Both the position numbers and the translations under genes were made by a program. From NCBI RefSeq assembly GCF_051106095.1, contig NC_135786.1, forward strand, positions 208,501,001-208,565,000: a DNA stretch of 64,000 nt, given 5' to 3'. Under the pieces are notes generated by a model that saw nothing but the letters and a program-made list of their open reading frames with translations, did no database searches and was not told the origin of the DNA. This document shows, one piece after another, positions 54,932-64,000 of this stretch. Numbering within the stretch: the stretch's first letter is position 1; each line of letters starts with the position of its first letter. This DNA comes from Pogona vitticeps (lineage: Eukaryota > Chordata > Lepidosauria > Squamata > Agamidae).

Positions 54932-57827
54932 CTACAACTGGGACAGTAAGTTAGTAGCAGCATCCACGTTAGCTGGTTCATCTTCCAGGGGCCTGGGAAT
55001 CTGGAAGGAAATATATACATATATATACTTTAGATATTGAAACTGTTAGAAAAGCTCGCTCTGAGCCCTGCCAGCCCTGGCCATGTCTGCCGAGGCTCCT
55101 TCCTTCATCCCCAAATCCATGGATGACACCAAAGTAGTTCAAGACAAACTGGGTTTATTTGCAGTTGGGATCGGGGAGAAACAAACCACTTGTAACAACC
55201 TTCGGGAGAGTTCTCTGCTTTCCCCTCAGGTTTAAGTTCAAGTCTGAGGACAACTGCAGTTAGCAACATCAGGATGGCTTCAAGTTGTTTTACTCCTAGT
55301 GGCGTTCTCCACACTGACCAGCACCTCAAGGCCTGCAGCAGAGACGTTTTAGATACCTAGGGTACTGGTGACAGTCCCAGGTTCTCTCGTCTTCCTGTCT
55401 CTGTGGCCTGGCATTGGTGTTCCAGTTGCCTGTCTCCTCCAGCGTCATAGCTGATTCGCATTTGGCCCTCCTAGCCTGGGGACAGTGCTTTTCTACCCGG
55501 TGTTTCCATTCTCAGTAATCAGGCTGTAGAGGTAGTTGAGGGTTAAGGTCACCTTCTACCTCATCATTTGGCATCCTCAACTGTACTGCAATCTAGGGGT
55601 CACTCGTGGGCTCCAGTTCTCCCTGGGGAGGGTCTTTCTTCACAAGGCCACCCTCATTAGGGTCCTCCAGGACAACCCCCTGGCTCCCTCTTCCTCTATC
55701 TCCCCCCAGCACATCTGGCTGGACCCCCTACTCCAGCCTGTTCTCCTGACACCTGCCCCTCTGCCTCCCTTATATTCGGCAACTCTCATGCTCCCTCTCC
55801 CCTCCAGGAAGCAGGGCCTCCTCTGGGGCCTCTGTCTTGGTTCCCCATTCTAGCATCTTGGGTTCTTCGTACATGGGTTTTCCTGGCACCCATTCTGTCC
55901 AGAGGCAGTCTCAGGTCCACTGGGGACCTGTCTCACGAGGGAGAAGGTGAGACAGCCCGCCCTTAGTCTGTGCCACTGTTGCCCTCCTTACACCCTCACA
56001 TTTGAAAGACATCTAGCCCAGTGCACATCTGTCAGAAACAAAAAGTCTTGTTTCTCAAGACACCTGATTGAACACTGAAGCCTAAATATAATGTATCCTA
56101 AGGAATTCTGCTTACTATGTTTTTGCTGTTTTACTCTAGCTATTTTACTTGCCAAGCATGCAAGCAGTATATATTGCTTATTACCAAATCAACAGGGACC
56201 TTTCCCTGCCCCCAGCAAAAGAAGTGTTTGATGTTTAATTTCCCCTGTAGTGTTTTAATTTTCCCCTGTAACAATACTGTGCACAAGTTTTCACACTTTT
56301 AGCTAATTTAAAGAATGAGATCAGTATTGCATGTTTTAAAAAATTCAGGTGAGTTGTTTTTTCAGATGACAGAGGCTTCATAAAAACAATTACCTGGTGC
56401 TTCTTTGAAGAGTCTGAAGAAATGGGTTTGGATAACTGCTTAACTTCTTTCTGTACTTCTGAAAATACCTTATTTACCATGTTAACCTTCTCATTATTCA
56501 CAATATTGATCTTTGGAAAAAGAAAAAAAAATGAATTCTTTATATTTCAAGAAAAAGTAAGGTATTCTCTGTGTAATAGCTATAATAACTTATTATGAAC
56601 AAGACATGTCTTAAAATCACGATGAATATAGAATATTCGTAATTTAGTCTATTACACTTATATATTCCAGTTTTCAAGAAAAAGTGTGAATGACCAAAAT
56701 AAGCATTCTCAGGAACAACTTAGGTTGTTTATTCATTTCTCAGAATCAGAGTTAATACTTTTGATTGCTGAAAGCCATATTAATCAGCAGACGTCCTGCC
56801 ACCCTGATAAATCTTTTGTATCACACATACAGGAAGGGTTTTTGAAACTGAAATGCCCACATCCACCGTGCACACAGAACTCCAGTACTGCACATATACT
56901 TTTTGACAGCTGACACTACCATTAGGGTTAGTGAATGTTAGGAAGGTAGGAAGATTGGCACACATTGTCAGCCAAGCAAACAACAAATAATGGTTTTATA
57001 CCCCCAAGAAAGGGTGAGAGTGTTTTTCTCTACTCTTGAAAGCAGAAGGTAAAAATTGGGTTCTATATGTTGATCACTATGTATGGATGTGAAAGCTGGA
57101 CAGTTAAGAAAGCTGACAGGAAAATATTTGATTACTGAAGGAGAGCTTCTTTCTGGACTGCCAGAAAAACAAACAAGTGGGTCCTACATCAAATCAAGCC
57201 TAAAATATTTTTTGGGGGCACAAATGATAAAACTGAGTCTGTCCTTCTTTGGGCACATCATGAGAAGGCAAGATTCTTTGGAAAAGATGATAATGCTGGG
57301 GAAAGTGGAAGAGAGCAGGAAAAAATGAAGACCAAATATGAGATGGACTGACTTCCTAAAGTAGCCCACAGGTTTAAGTTTACAAGACTTCAGCAGGGCA
57401 GTTGAAGACAAGAAATTCTGGAGATCATTCATTCATTGAGTTGCCTTAAGTCAGAGGAAGCTTCACAGGACATAGCAACACATCTAAACACCCACAAGGA
57501 GCCCTGCATTAGCAGAATTCTTGAATGCATGTATAGATCGGGCATAAAATTGGACACTGCAAATTTCTGTGGCTGCCATTCTCCAGCTATTGCATGTGCC
57601 ATAGTTAAAACCGGTTAGTTTAACTTGCAGGGGATAATCACATAAGAGTCCATTAATATATTAACATCAAAACTCCAAAGTAACATGAAGAGAAAAAATG
57701 TCTTAATATTTACCTTTTTAAGACTAGTTGTCACTGGTTTGGCTTTACTTTTAGCCTTCATTATTTTTTTGTTGGCCACATGGAATACATTTATCTGTTT
57801 CTGACCTTTTGCCTTATTTTTGCCCAT
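54932..57827 (-). CDS. RBIS: RBIS (C8orf59), ribosome biogenesis factor (complete, 3 coding exons)
   Basis: Small basic nucleolar protein linked to 60S subunit assembly. Coding exons on the minus strand: 57714-57827, 56394-56510, 54932-55000, all phase 0, giving 99 residues against 100 in human. Residues 1-38 (GKNKAKGQK, NVFHVANKK, KAKSKAKPVTTSLKK) are Lys-rich and nearly match human, including the KAKPVTT core. Exon 2 has NNEKVNMVNKVFSEVQKE, and exon 3 ends DEPANVDAATNLLSQL, matching human PVNVDEATRLMALL. The ATG lies three bases after an acceptor (attctag|act), so at least one upstream non-coding exon exists. A strong donor (gtaagt) on the minus strand, with the exon ending at 59363, is the likely partner. 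The gene is convergent with E2F5. Intron 2 carries an LTR fossil. Confidence 0.95.
55044..56000 (-). mobile_element. probable solo LTR (LTR-retroelement fossil)
   Basis: A 957-bp block distinct in composition from its flanks, with TG and CA at its ends. Read on the minus strand it has LTR-like parts in order: a long 5' region, a TATA-like atataagggagg, and an AATAAA polyadenylation signal near 55146-55153. No internal coding region accompanies it, as expected for a solo LTR left by recombination. Target duplications are not clear. It lies in RBIS intron 2 in the same orientation as RBIS. Family undetermined; moderately old. Confidence 0.6.
57030..57500 (+). mobile_element. RTE-type LINE, C-terminus and 3' end
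   Basis: The plus-strand frame encodes FFGHIMRRQDSLEKMIMLGK, the segment near the C-terminus of RTE/Bov-B-group ORF2 (HLMRR...LGK.EG.R). It is preceded by tatggatgtgaaagctggac (YGCESW-like). The end contains agttgaagacaagaaattct, cattgagttgcc and ggacatagcaacac. Degenerate. It lies in RBIS intron 1, antisense to the gene. Confidence 0.75.
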
Positions 57828-57830
57828 AGT

Positions 57831-59280
57831 CTAGAATACAACAGAAAATGAAGTGTCATTTGTTTTAACTATGTACGGTAATTCAGTGGCATGTTTTGTT
57901 GCATAAGTAAACACTAATATTAAAGAACATTTAAAAGCTTTCCCATAAATAAGATCACAATCTTACATTTATTTTGGAGTAGGTCCCTTTGAGAAAGTGG
58001 GTCGTATTCCTAAATAAAGATGTATCAAATTGACCCAGATGCCCAGTTCCCAGATCTCTTTGGATCAAACTAGAAGACAGTGGACAAAGTGGGAAGCGTT
58101 GTTTCTTGACTGGTAACTGGCAGGTAAACATGGGTATAATTTGCATGTCTGATTAGCAAGGCCACTTTGATTCATGGTTGAGATTAGAAGAACCAGTGAT
58201 CCATTAATCCCACCACCAGAAGATACATAGTTTTACAAGCTTTAATTTTCTCAGTTCCTCGTTCCTGACATCCCCCATCACATACCCAGCCAGGAAAGAA
58301 TGTGGGCCTAAACAAAACTGGGAGCACTATTCTTGGGAACACAAACACACTGCAATATCACCTACATTTGTTAATTAAGTCACATTTATATCTGGCTTTT
58401 ACACAATCAGGTCAGGCTAGCCTACAAACCTCTCTTTCTTCCTGCTGTAACTTCACAGTATCTATGTTCGGTATAGTGTACATAAGATACCAAAATGCTC
58501 TTATGTTTGATGAAGTGAGCTTGTCCACAAAAGCTCACATTTAAAAAATATAAAAGTTAGTCTCTTAAGGTGCCACCATGTTTTTGTCTGCACACTCATA
58601 ACTTTGGATAGACTGGAAGGAAAGGATCAGCCCAAGATTACTGGTAGATTTAATGGCTCGGTAGGTTTTACAACCTGGATATCTTAAGTCTCAGTCCAGT
58701 ACCCACCATTACACTGCACTGGCTCTCTTCTTTGCTCCCAAAAAGACTCTCTCATCACTTGAAGTAAGCCACTCACTGCCAGTTTTAGTAAGATGCAAAC
58801 ATAAGAGGGCAGCCGAGACCGCTGAGGATACAAAGTTTAGGAAAAAATGTTTTTGGAATAACAACGACGCCATATCCGACATCTCCAACAGTTACGTGTT
58901 AGTCCAAAAAAGTTACTTTTCTGAATGCTTCCAAAATTCTGCAAAATATAAAACAATCTTTACGTAACTGCCCTCGTGTAAGAACCAGCTGGTTTCCCAA
59001 CCGAGACAGACGGAGCTGTTAGTTCTCAGCTAAGCCAGTGGGAAAGTCTTGCTTCCCACTTCTTCCTCTGCAGGATCGGATGGAATTAAGTCTTCCATGT
59101 CCCGCATGTACTAAAATACACCCAGCATGTTGGTAAAAGAAAACGGGGGAGGGGGAGAGAGACAAAATATTGTGACACGTCTTCCTTCTCTTTTGCCAAC
59201 ACGCTGAGACAAACGAACACGGCTCCTCCTTTGGAAACGGCTATGACACAAACGATGCGCACACACTGGCTTACGTTCTC
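57831..59280 (-). other. RBIS 5' intron, no gene seen
   Basis: Lies between the first coding exon and the promoter. Near 58478-58585 it holds a repeat end (gatgaagtgagcttgtccac followed by cttaaggtgccaccatg) of a family also present near 34568. Confidence 0.4.
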
Positions 59281-59560
59281 TGCAATCTGATGATGGCCTG
59301 GATCCTGATTCCCTCTCCCTCCACTCCCTCGCACAGCTCAAGCCCAGCACGGCTCCACTTACAACGCATCCGGGACCCGACGGTTCCCCACGACCACGTG
59401 CCGCCGCGCAGGCCTCCCTTCGTCATCCGCCTGCGCCCGCCCGACCAGCCCTACCCGGAAGCGGGCGGCGCGGTCCTACCGGCCCTTTCGCGAAGGGCGG
59501 GTGGGCTGGACGGGGTTAGGCACGGGTTGGTGACAGTGGCGGCGGCTACGCGTTCACACG
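59281..59560 (-). promoter_or_regulatory. RBIS: RBIS promoter and non-coding first exon, GC-rich
   Basis: CpG-rich block (about 59370-59550). Contains an E-box CACGTG at 59395-59400 and an ETS-type CCGGAAGCGG at 59455-59464, motifs common in promoters of ribosome-biogenesis genes. A strong minus-strand donor (tt|gtaagt, exon ending at 59363) probably closes the non-coding first exon. There is no TATA box. Nothing on the plus strand to the right looks like a divergent gene. Confidence 0.65.
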
Positions 59561-59601
59561 ATGTCCTGAATTCCTTCACGTTTCGTGTGTTTAGGCTACT
59601 G

Positions 59602-59692
59602 TGCATTTTATGTTGTTCTTATGGGCCGTCAAGTCGCCTCCGACGGATGGGCGACCCTATGAATAAGCGATCTTCAAAGTATCCCGTCATTT
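59602..59692 (-). repeat. SINE 3' end, reverse orientation
   Basis: gttgttcttatgggccgtca, agtcgcctccgacggatggg and cgaccctatgaataagcg form the inverted tail of the reptile SINE family seen at 16-206 and 17040-17235. Confidence 0.65.
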
Positions 59693-60160
59693 TATAAGAG
59701 GGAATGAATGAATGCCCTTGAGTAGAGCGGCACCTGCTTCGAGGCGAGCGTGTTTCGGCCGACACATCACAAGTGGAGAGACGATATGCTGTAAAGGGAC
59801 TCAGGGTCTTAGTTTTCCTAGTGTCTCTTTTGCAAAATTGACTCGCAGCCGCCCAAAATAGGCGATCCGGTTATTCCCAGATAAGACGCTGTACCCTCTC
59901 CCATTGACTAGACCCAGCTGAATTTTCCTGTTCCCCCCTCGGTAATGTTCAGCCTGATGAAGAGTTTGCCTACTTTTGAATTTGTAGTGGTCCAATAAAA
60001 GTGTTCCTCTCCCGGTTTTTGACTGAAATTATTGCCAGTCATAATGGGCACACCTCATTGCTTTCAGTGGATCTGCTCTAAACAAAGTCAGCGTTTTATT
60101 TGTCTTCTGCCGTTCTGACAATTTTAAGGTGGCTAACAGCTGAATTGAGTCCAGTCATCT

Positions 60161-60162
60161 CC

Positions 60163-60189
<27 letters not shown>
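60161..60189 (+). repeat. poly-A tract
   Basis: 29 consecutive A bases, about 20 bases upstream of the Bov-B target duplication. It may be the tail of an unrecognised retroposed fragment. Confidence 0.8.
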
Positions 60190-60193
<4 letters not shown>

Positions 60194-60218
60194 TTAAGAA
60201 CAGGGTATCAGATGGATC

Positions 60219-62070
60219 TTCCTTCATGGATTGCTCCCTTGTCGTGGCGAAGGGGCTTGAGTAACTCAGAGGAGCTATGGGCTATGCCGTGCAGGGACAC
60301 CCAAGACGGACAGGACATAGTGGAGAGTTCCGACTAAACGCAATCCACCTGGAGTAGGAACTGGCAAGCCACTCCAGTATCTTTGCCAAGAACGCCCCAG
60401 AAACAAAAGGCTAAAAGATTTGACGCTGGAAGATCGGCCCCTCAGGTCGAAAGGCGTCCAACATGCTACTAAGGAAGAGCGGAGGATAAGTACAAGTAGC
60501 TCCAGAGCTAATGAAGTGGTTGGGCCAAAGCCGAAAGGACGCTCAGATGTGGACGTGCCTGGAAGTGAAAGGAAAGTCCAGTGCTGCAAAGAAAAATACT
60601 GCATGGGAACCTGGAATGTAAGATCTATGAACCTTGGGGAGCTGGAGGTGATCAAACAGGAGATGGCAAGAATAAACATCAACATCCTGGGCATCAGTGA
60701 ACTGAAATGGACAGGAATGGGTGAATTCAACTCAGATGGAAAAGATCAGTCTACATCCCAATCCTAAAGAAGGGCCGTGCCAAAGAATGCTCCAACTACC
60801 GTACAATTGCACTAATTTCACACGCTAGCAAGGTTATGCTCAAAATCCTCCAAAGTAGGCTTCAGCAGTATGTGGACTGAGAGCTCCCAGAAGTACAAGC
60901 TGGATTCCAAAGGGGCAGAAGAACTAGAGACCAAATTGCTAACATGCGCTGGATTATGGAGAAAGCCAGAGAGTTCCAGAAAAATATCTACTTCTGCTTC
61001 ATTGACTATGCAAAAGCCTTTCACTGTGTGGACCACAGCAAACTATGGCAAGTTCTTAAAGAAATGGGAGTGCCTGACCACCTTATCCATCTCCTGAGAA
61101 ACCTATATGTGGGACAAGAAGCAACAGAACTGGATATGGAACAACTGATTGGTTCAAAATTGGGAAAGGAGTACGACAAGGCTGTATATTGTCTCCCTGC
61201 TTATTTAACTTATATGCAGAATACCTCATGCGAAAGGCTGGACTGGAGAAATCCCAAACTGGAATTAAGATTGCCGGAAGAAATATCAACAACCTCCGAT
61301 ATGCAGATGATACCACTCTGATGGCAGAAAGTGAGGAGGAAATAAAGAACCTTGTAATGAGGGTGAGAGAGGAGAGCACAAAAAACGGTCTGAAACTCAA
61401 CATCAAAAAAACTAAGATCATGGCCACTGGTCCCATCACCTCCTGGGAAATAGAAGGGGAAGATATGGAGGAAGTGACAGATTCTACTTTCTTGGACTCT
61501 GATCACTGCAGATGGAGACAGCAGCCCCGAAATTAAAAGACGCCTGCTTCTTGGGAGGAAAGTGATGACAAACATTGACAGCATCCTAAAAAGCAGAGAC
61601 ATCACCTTGCCAACAAAAGTCCGAATAGTCAAAACTATGGTTTTTCCTATCGTGATGTATGGAAGTGAGAGCTGGACCATAAAGAAAGCAGACTGCTGAA
61701 GAATTGGTGACTTTGAATTGTGGTGCTGGAGGAGGCTCTTGAGAGTCCCCTGGACTGCAAGGAGAACCTATCAATTCTAAAGGAAATCAAACCAGAGTGC
61801 TCACTGGAAGGACAGATCCTGAAGCTGAGGCTCCAATACTTTGGCCATCTCATGAGAAGAGAAAATTGCTTGGAAAATACTTTGATGTTGGGAAAGTGTG
61901 AAGGCAAGAGGAGAAGGGGACGACAGAGGATGAGATGGCTGGACAGTGTCATCGAAGCAACCAGGATGAATTTGACACAACTACAGGAGGCAGTGGAAGA
62001 TAGGAGGGCCTGACATGCTCTGGTCCATGGGGTCACGAAGAGTCGGACACGACTAAATGACTAGACGGCG
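60219..62070 (+). mobile_element. Bov-B LINE with intact target-site duplication and large internal deletion
   Basis: Bounded by perfect atcagatggatc copies at 60207-60218 and 62071-62082. The 5' end has attgctcccttgtcgtggcg, typical of full-length Bov-B 5' UTRs. The endonuclease start is present (TWNVRSMNLGELEVIKQEMA, ISELKWTGMG), but near 60745 the sequence jumps to the reverse transcriptase (RTIALISHASKVMLKILQSR). RT motif A (NIYFCFIDYAKAFHCVDHSK), the YADD box (NNLRYADDTTLMAESEEEIK) and the C-terminus (FGHLMRRENCLENTLMLGKC, WLDSVIEATRMNLTQLQEAV) follow. Several frameshifts and stops make it inactive. Length is about 1.85 kb against roughly 3.2 kb for the family, so more than 1 kb is missing internally while both ends are kept. 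Confidence 0.95.
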
Positions 62071-62467
62071 ATCAGATGGATCAAAAGATATATTATGGTT
62101 GGCTCAAGAGGGACAGAATTCAAGAGAACCTTCTGCTCCAAGATCTATTGTTAAGAGTTGCCTTAAAATAATAGCAGATGCTACAAGAATGAAACCCAAA
62201 TTGTGATTACAGTATTACCAAATGACTGCAGGAAATGTCAGAAACTAAGATAGCAATATCAGCATTGTACTACAGATGGCAGTATACTCATGTTTTAGTA
62301 TTGAAGATGAGATTTGCTGGAGCAAAGCAGATGTGGTGGTGATGGTAGTCCCAACAGTTTACAGTATTTCACACAGAAGGCAGGCACAAAGAGGACAAGG
62401 AGTGCCTTTCTGCACTCAAGCTTTCTTCTGAAAACCAGTATTTTGTTGGGGATTCTATTTAGCTATA

Positions 62468-62770
62468 ATTATTTATTTATTTATTTATTTATTTTATATC
62501 CCGCCTATCTAGTCGCAAAGGACTACTCTAGGCGGCTTACAACAGGGAAAGAATACAATAAAAATAAAACAACAAATTACAAAACAGGTAAAAGTAAAAA
62601 ACAATAAAAGATAAGAAAATCAGAAGTAATCTGGTGAGAAGGCCTGCCGAAACATCCAGGTCTTTAGTAGATTCTTAAAAGTGCCCAGCGAGGGAGCTCC
62701 GCAAATACCAGGAGGTAAATTATTCCACAGGCGAGGAGCGACCGCCGAGAAGGCCCTATTTTTTAGAGGT
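62468..62770 (-). mobile_element. L2-like LINE, 3' end, reverse orientation
   Basis: Starts with the reversed tail (tatttatttatttta then tatcccgcctatctagtcgc) and 3' UTR (ctctaggcggcttacaacag). The minus strand then encodes the C-terminal signature (RAFSAVAPRLW, then LKTWMFRQAF-like). Same family as 2690-3162. Confidence 0.8.
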
Positions 62771-63328
62771 TTTTTAGAGGGTGGGTCTGTGTGTGCCTGA
62801 GAATAAGGTGGAAATGTAGCTCAAACTTCCACGGATGAAGAATGTCATTTTTGAATATTGTACCACATAAAATCTCCCAGCATGTAGAAGTGAAAAATAC
62901 GCAAGAGAAGTTTTATCTCCCATTTCCTGCATTGCAGGTTTTCTTGGTTTCAGGAGGTGTTCAGAAATGTGTTGCCTTATCCATTCTCCAAACTGGTCTA
63001 GTCGCCTTGAAGCCCTTCACCTCAATAAAGCTAGCATTAAAATGTAATACATAAGTAAAATAAATAAATGTCAATTTAACTTTCCTCTACCTCATTGTGC
63101 CTGCCTGTAAAGCCAACCTATATTTGAATCCACTGGTTGGTCCCAGGTCAGGATTAGGGCTTTATATTTATCTAAAAGAGGAGTGGATAACTGTGATCCT
63201 CCAAATGTTGCTAAACTAATATTCCCATGAGCCTAGCTAGCATAACTATTTGTGAAGGATTACAGGAACTGTAGTCCAAAAGCATGTGGTTATTTATATG
63301 TGTTGTGTCCTGTTTTATTCCTTAATAG

Positions 63329-63363
63329 TCTGTTTGTTTGTTTGTTTGTTTGTTTGTTTGTTT

Positions 63364-63416
<53 letters not shown>
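63329..63416 (+). repeat. (GTTT)n then (ATTT)n microsatellite
   Basis: About seven gttt units followed by about thirteen attt units. It adjoins a reversed LINE 3' end and probably grew from its tail. Confidence 0.9.
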
Positions 63417-63610
63417 AGTATTGCTACTCCGCGTCTCTCATTGAAAAGGACCTAAGGCAGCTTACAACAATAAAAGACAATTTTTAAAGTTGAGAACAAT
63501 GAGTATACAACAGTGGTTAACATCATTAAGACAATATTTAAACATTATGAACAATGAATAAGGAGGCATCTTACATCAATTAACAGATAACATTAAGGCA
63601 TCAATAAATA
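63417..63610 (-). repeat. LINE 3' UTR (L2/CR1-type), reverse orientation
   Basis: ccgcgtctctcattgaaaag then gacctaaggcagcttacaac is the reversed 3' UTR of a reptile LINE, comparable with the ggcggcttacaac of 62530. It fades into AT-rich sequence. Confidence 0.55.
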
Positions 63611-64000
63611 TGCATCAATGCAAAGATTGTATACAATATGCAATTACAAAATACAATATACAAAAAATTTAAAAATTCACTCTGGGAAATGGAAAACATA
63701 AATATTACTAAATCCAGGTACTGATAAACCTGTATGAGATGGATTACCCAGATTCCTTACATTTCCATTCTTGTACAAATGTGCAGATAAGGTCAGATTT
63801 GATGTGTCCAAAAAGGGGGAAGTATAATAAAGAAAAGTATATTTTTGTATTCCATGCATTGACTCCACAATCATTCTTCCGTTAAGAAGCCTAGGAGGTG
63901 AATTTGTAGAATCTTGAAATATTCTATATGTGCTGGAAGCATACATCTGCTAGTCACACACACTTTAACCTGTCATGTGGATACACTCTTGTGAACTAGA

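Noticed and set aside
59290-59697. A 135-codon plus-strand frame beginning at the RBIS promoter, as a possible divergent gene
   Set aside because: No homology is recognised. It runs from a CpG-rich promoter into a SINE tail and has no splice context; it is stop-poor by composition.
62842-63054. Search for CA13, the next gene in the human order, at the right edge
   Set aside because: No carbonic anhydrase motif (for example the zinc-binding HWG / HLVHWN type) was seen in any frame; the region is repeats. The gene probably lies beyond the window.

Overview
The window is nuclear DNA from a squamate reptile, most likely a lizard. The evidence is the repeat content: a full-length Sauria SINE, Bov-B LINEs, CR1, L2-like, L1, RTE and Penelope-like remnants, many hAT and Tc1/mariner MITEs, and a long (GATA)n tract growing out of a LINE tail. 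All genes are intron-rich and vertebrate. Identifications rest on my recall of the human proteins and on reading exons and splice sites by eye.

Layout, left to right. (1) Positions 581-1304, minus strand: first coding exon of an SLC7A13-like amino-acid transporter; its remaining exons lie off the left edge. (2) Positions 1305-10900: intergenic, dominated by LINEs (L2-like, a 2.3 kb CR1, an RTE fragment) and microsatellites. (3) Positions 11173-36522, plus strand: complete LRRCC1, 19 coding exons joining in frame into 1028 residues (the human protein is about 1032). (4) Positions 39067-54224, plus strand: complete E2F5, 9 coding exons, 391 residues, with a GC-rich promoter. (5) Positions 54932-57827, minus strand: complete RBIS (C8orf59), 3 coding exons, 99 residues, convergent with E2F5 and with a separate GC-rich promoter near 59.3-59.5 kb. 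(6) From 59.6 kb to the end: repeats only, including a Bov-B copy with a perfect 12-bp target-site duplication.

The order LRRCC1 - E2F5 - RBIS matches human chromosome 8q21, where SLC7A13 also lies, so this is a conserved amniote block. LRRCC1 is a centriole/cilium protein and E2F5 is a cell-cycle and multiciliogenesis transcription factor; RBIS is a nucleolar ribosome-assembly factor. There is no operon-like arrangement; each gene appears to have its own promoter.

The most notable features are an AT-AC (U12-type) intron in E2F5 whose donor and branch site match the minor-spliceosome consensus; a 62-codon frame-preserving exon in E2F5 that seems absent or contracted in the human protein I recall; probable overlap of the E2F5 and RBIS 3' ends; and a foldback repeat family present three times. 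I found no evidence of a novel multi-gene system.
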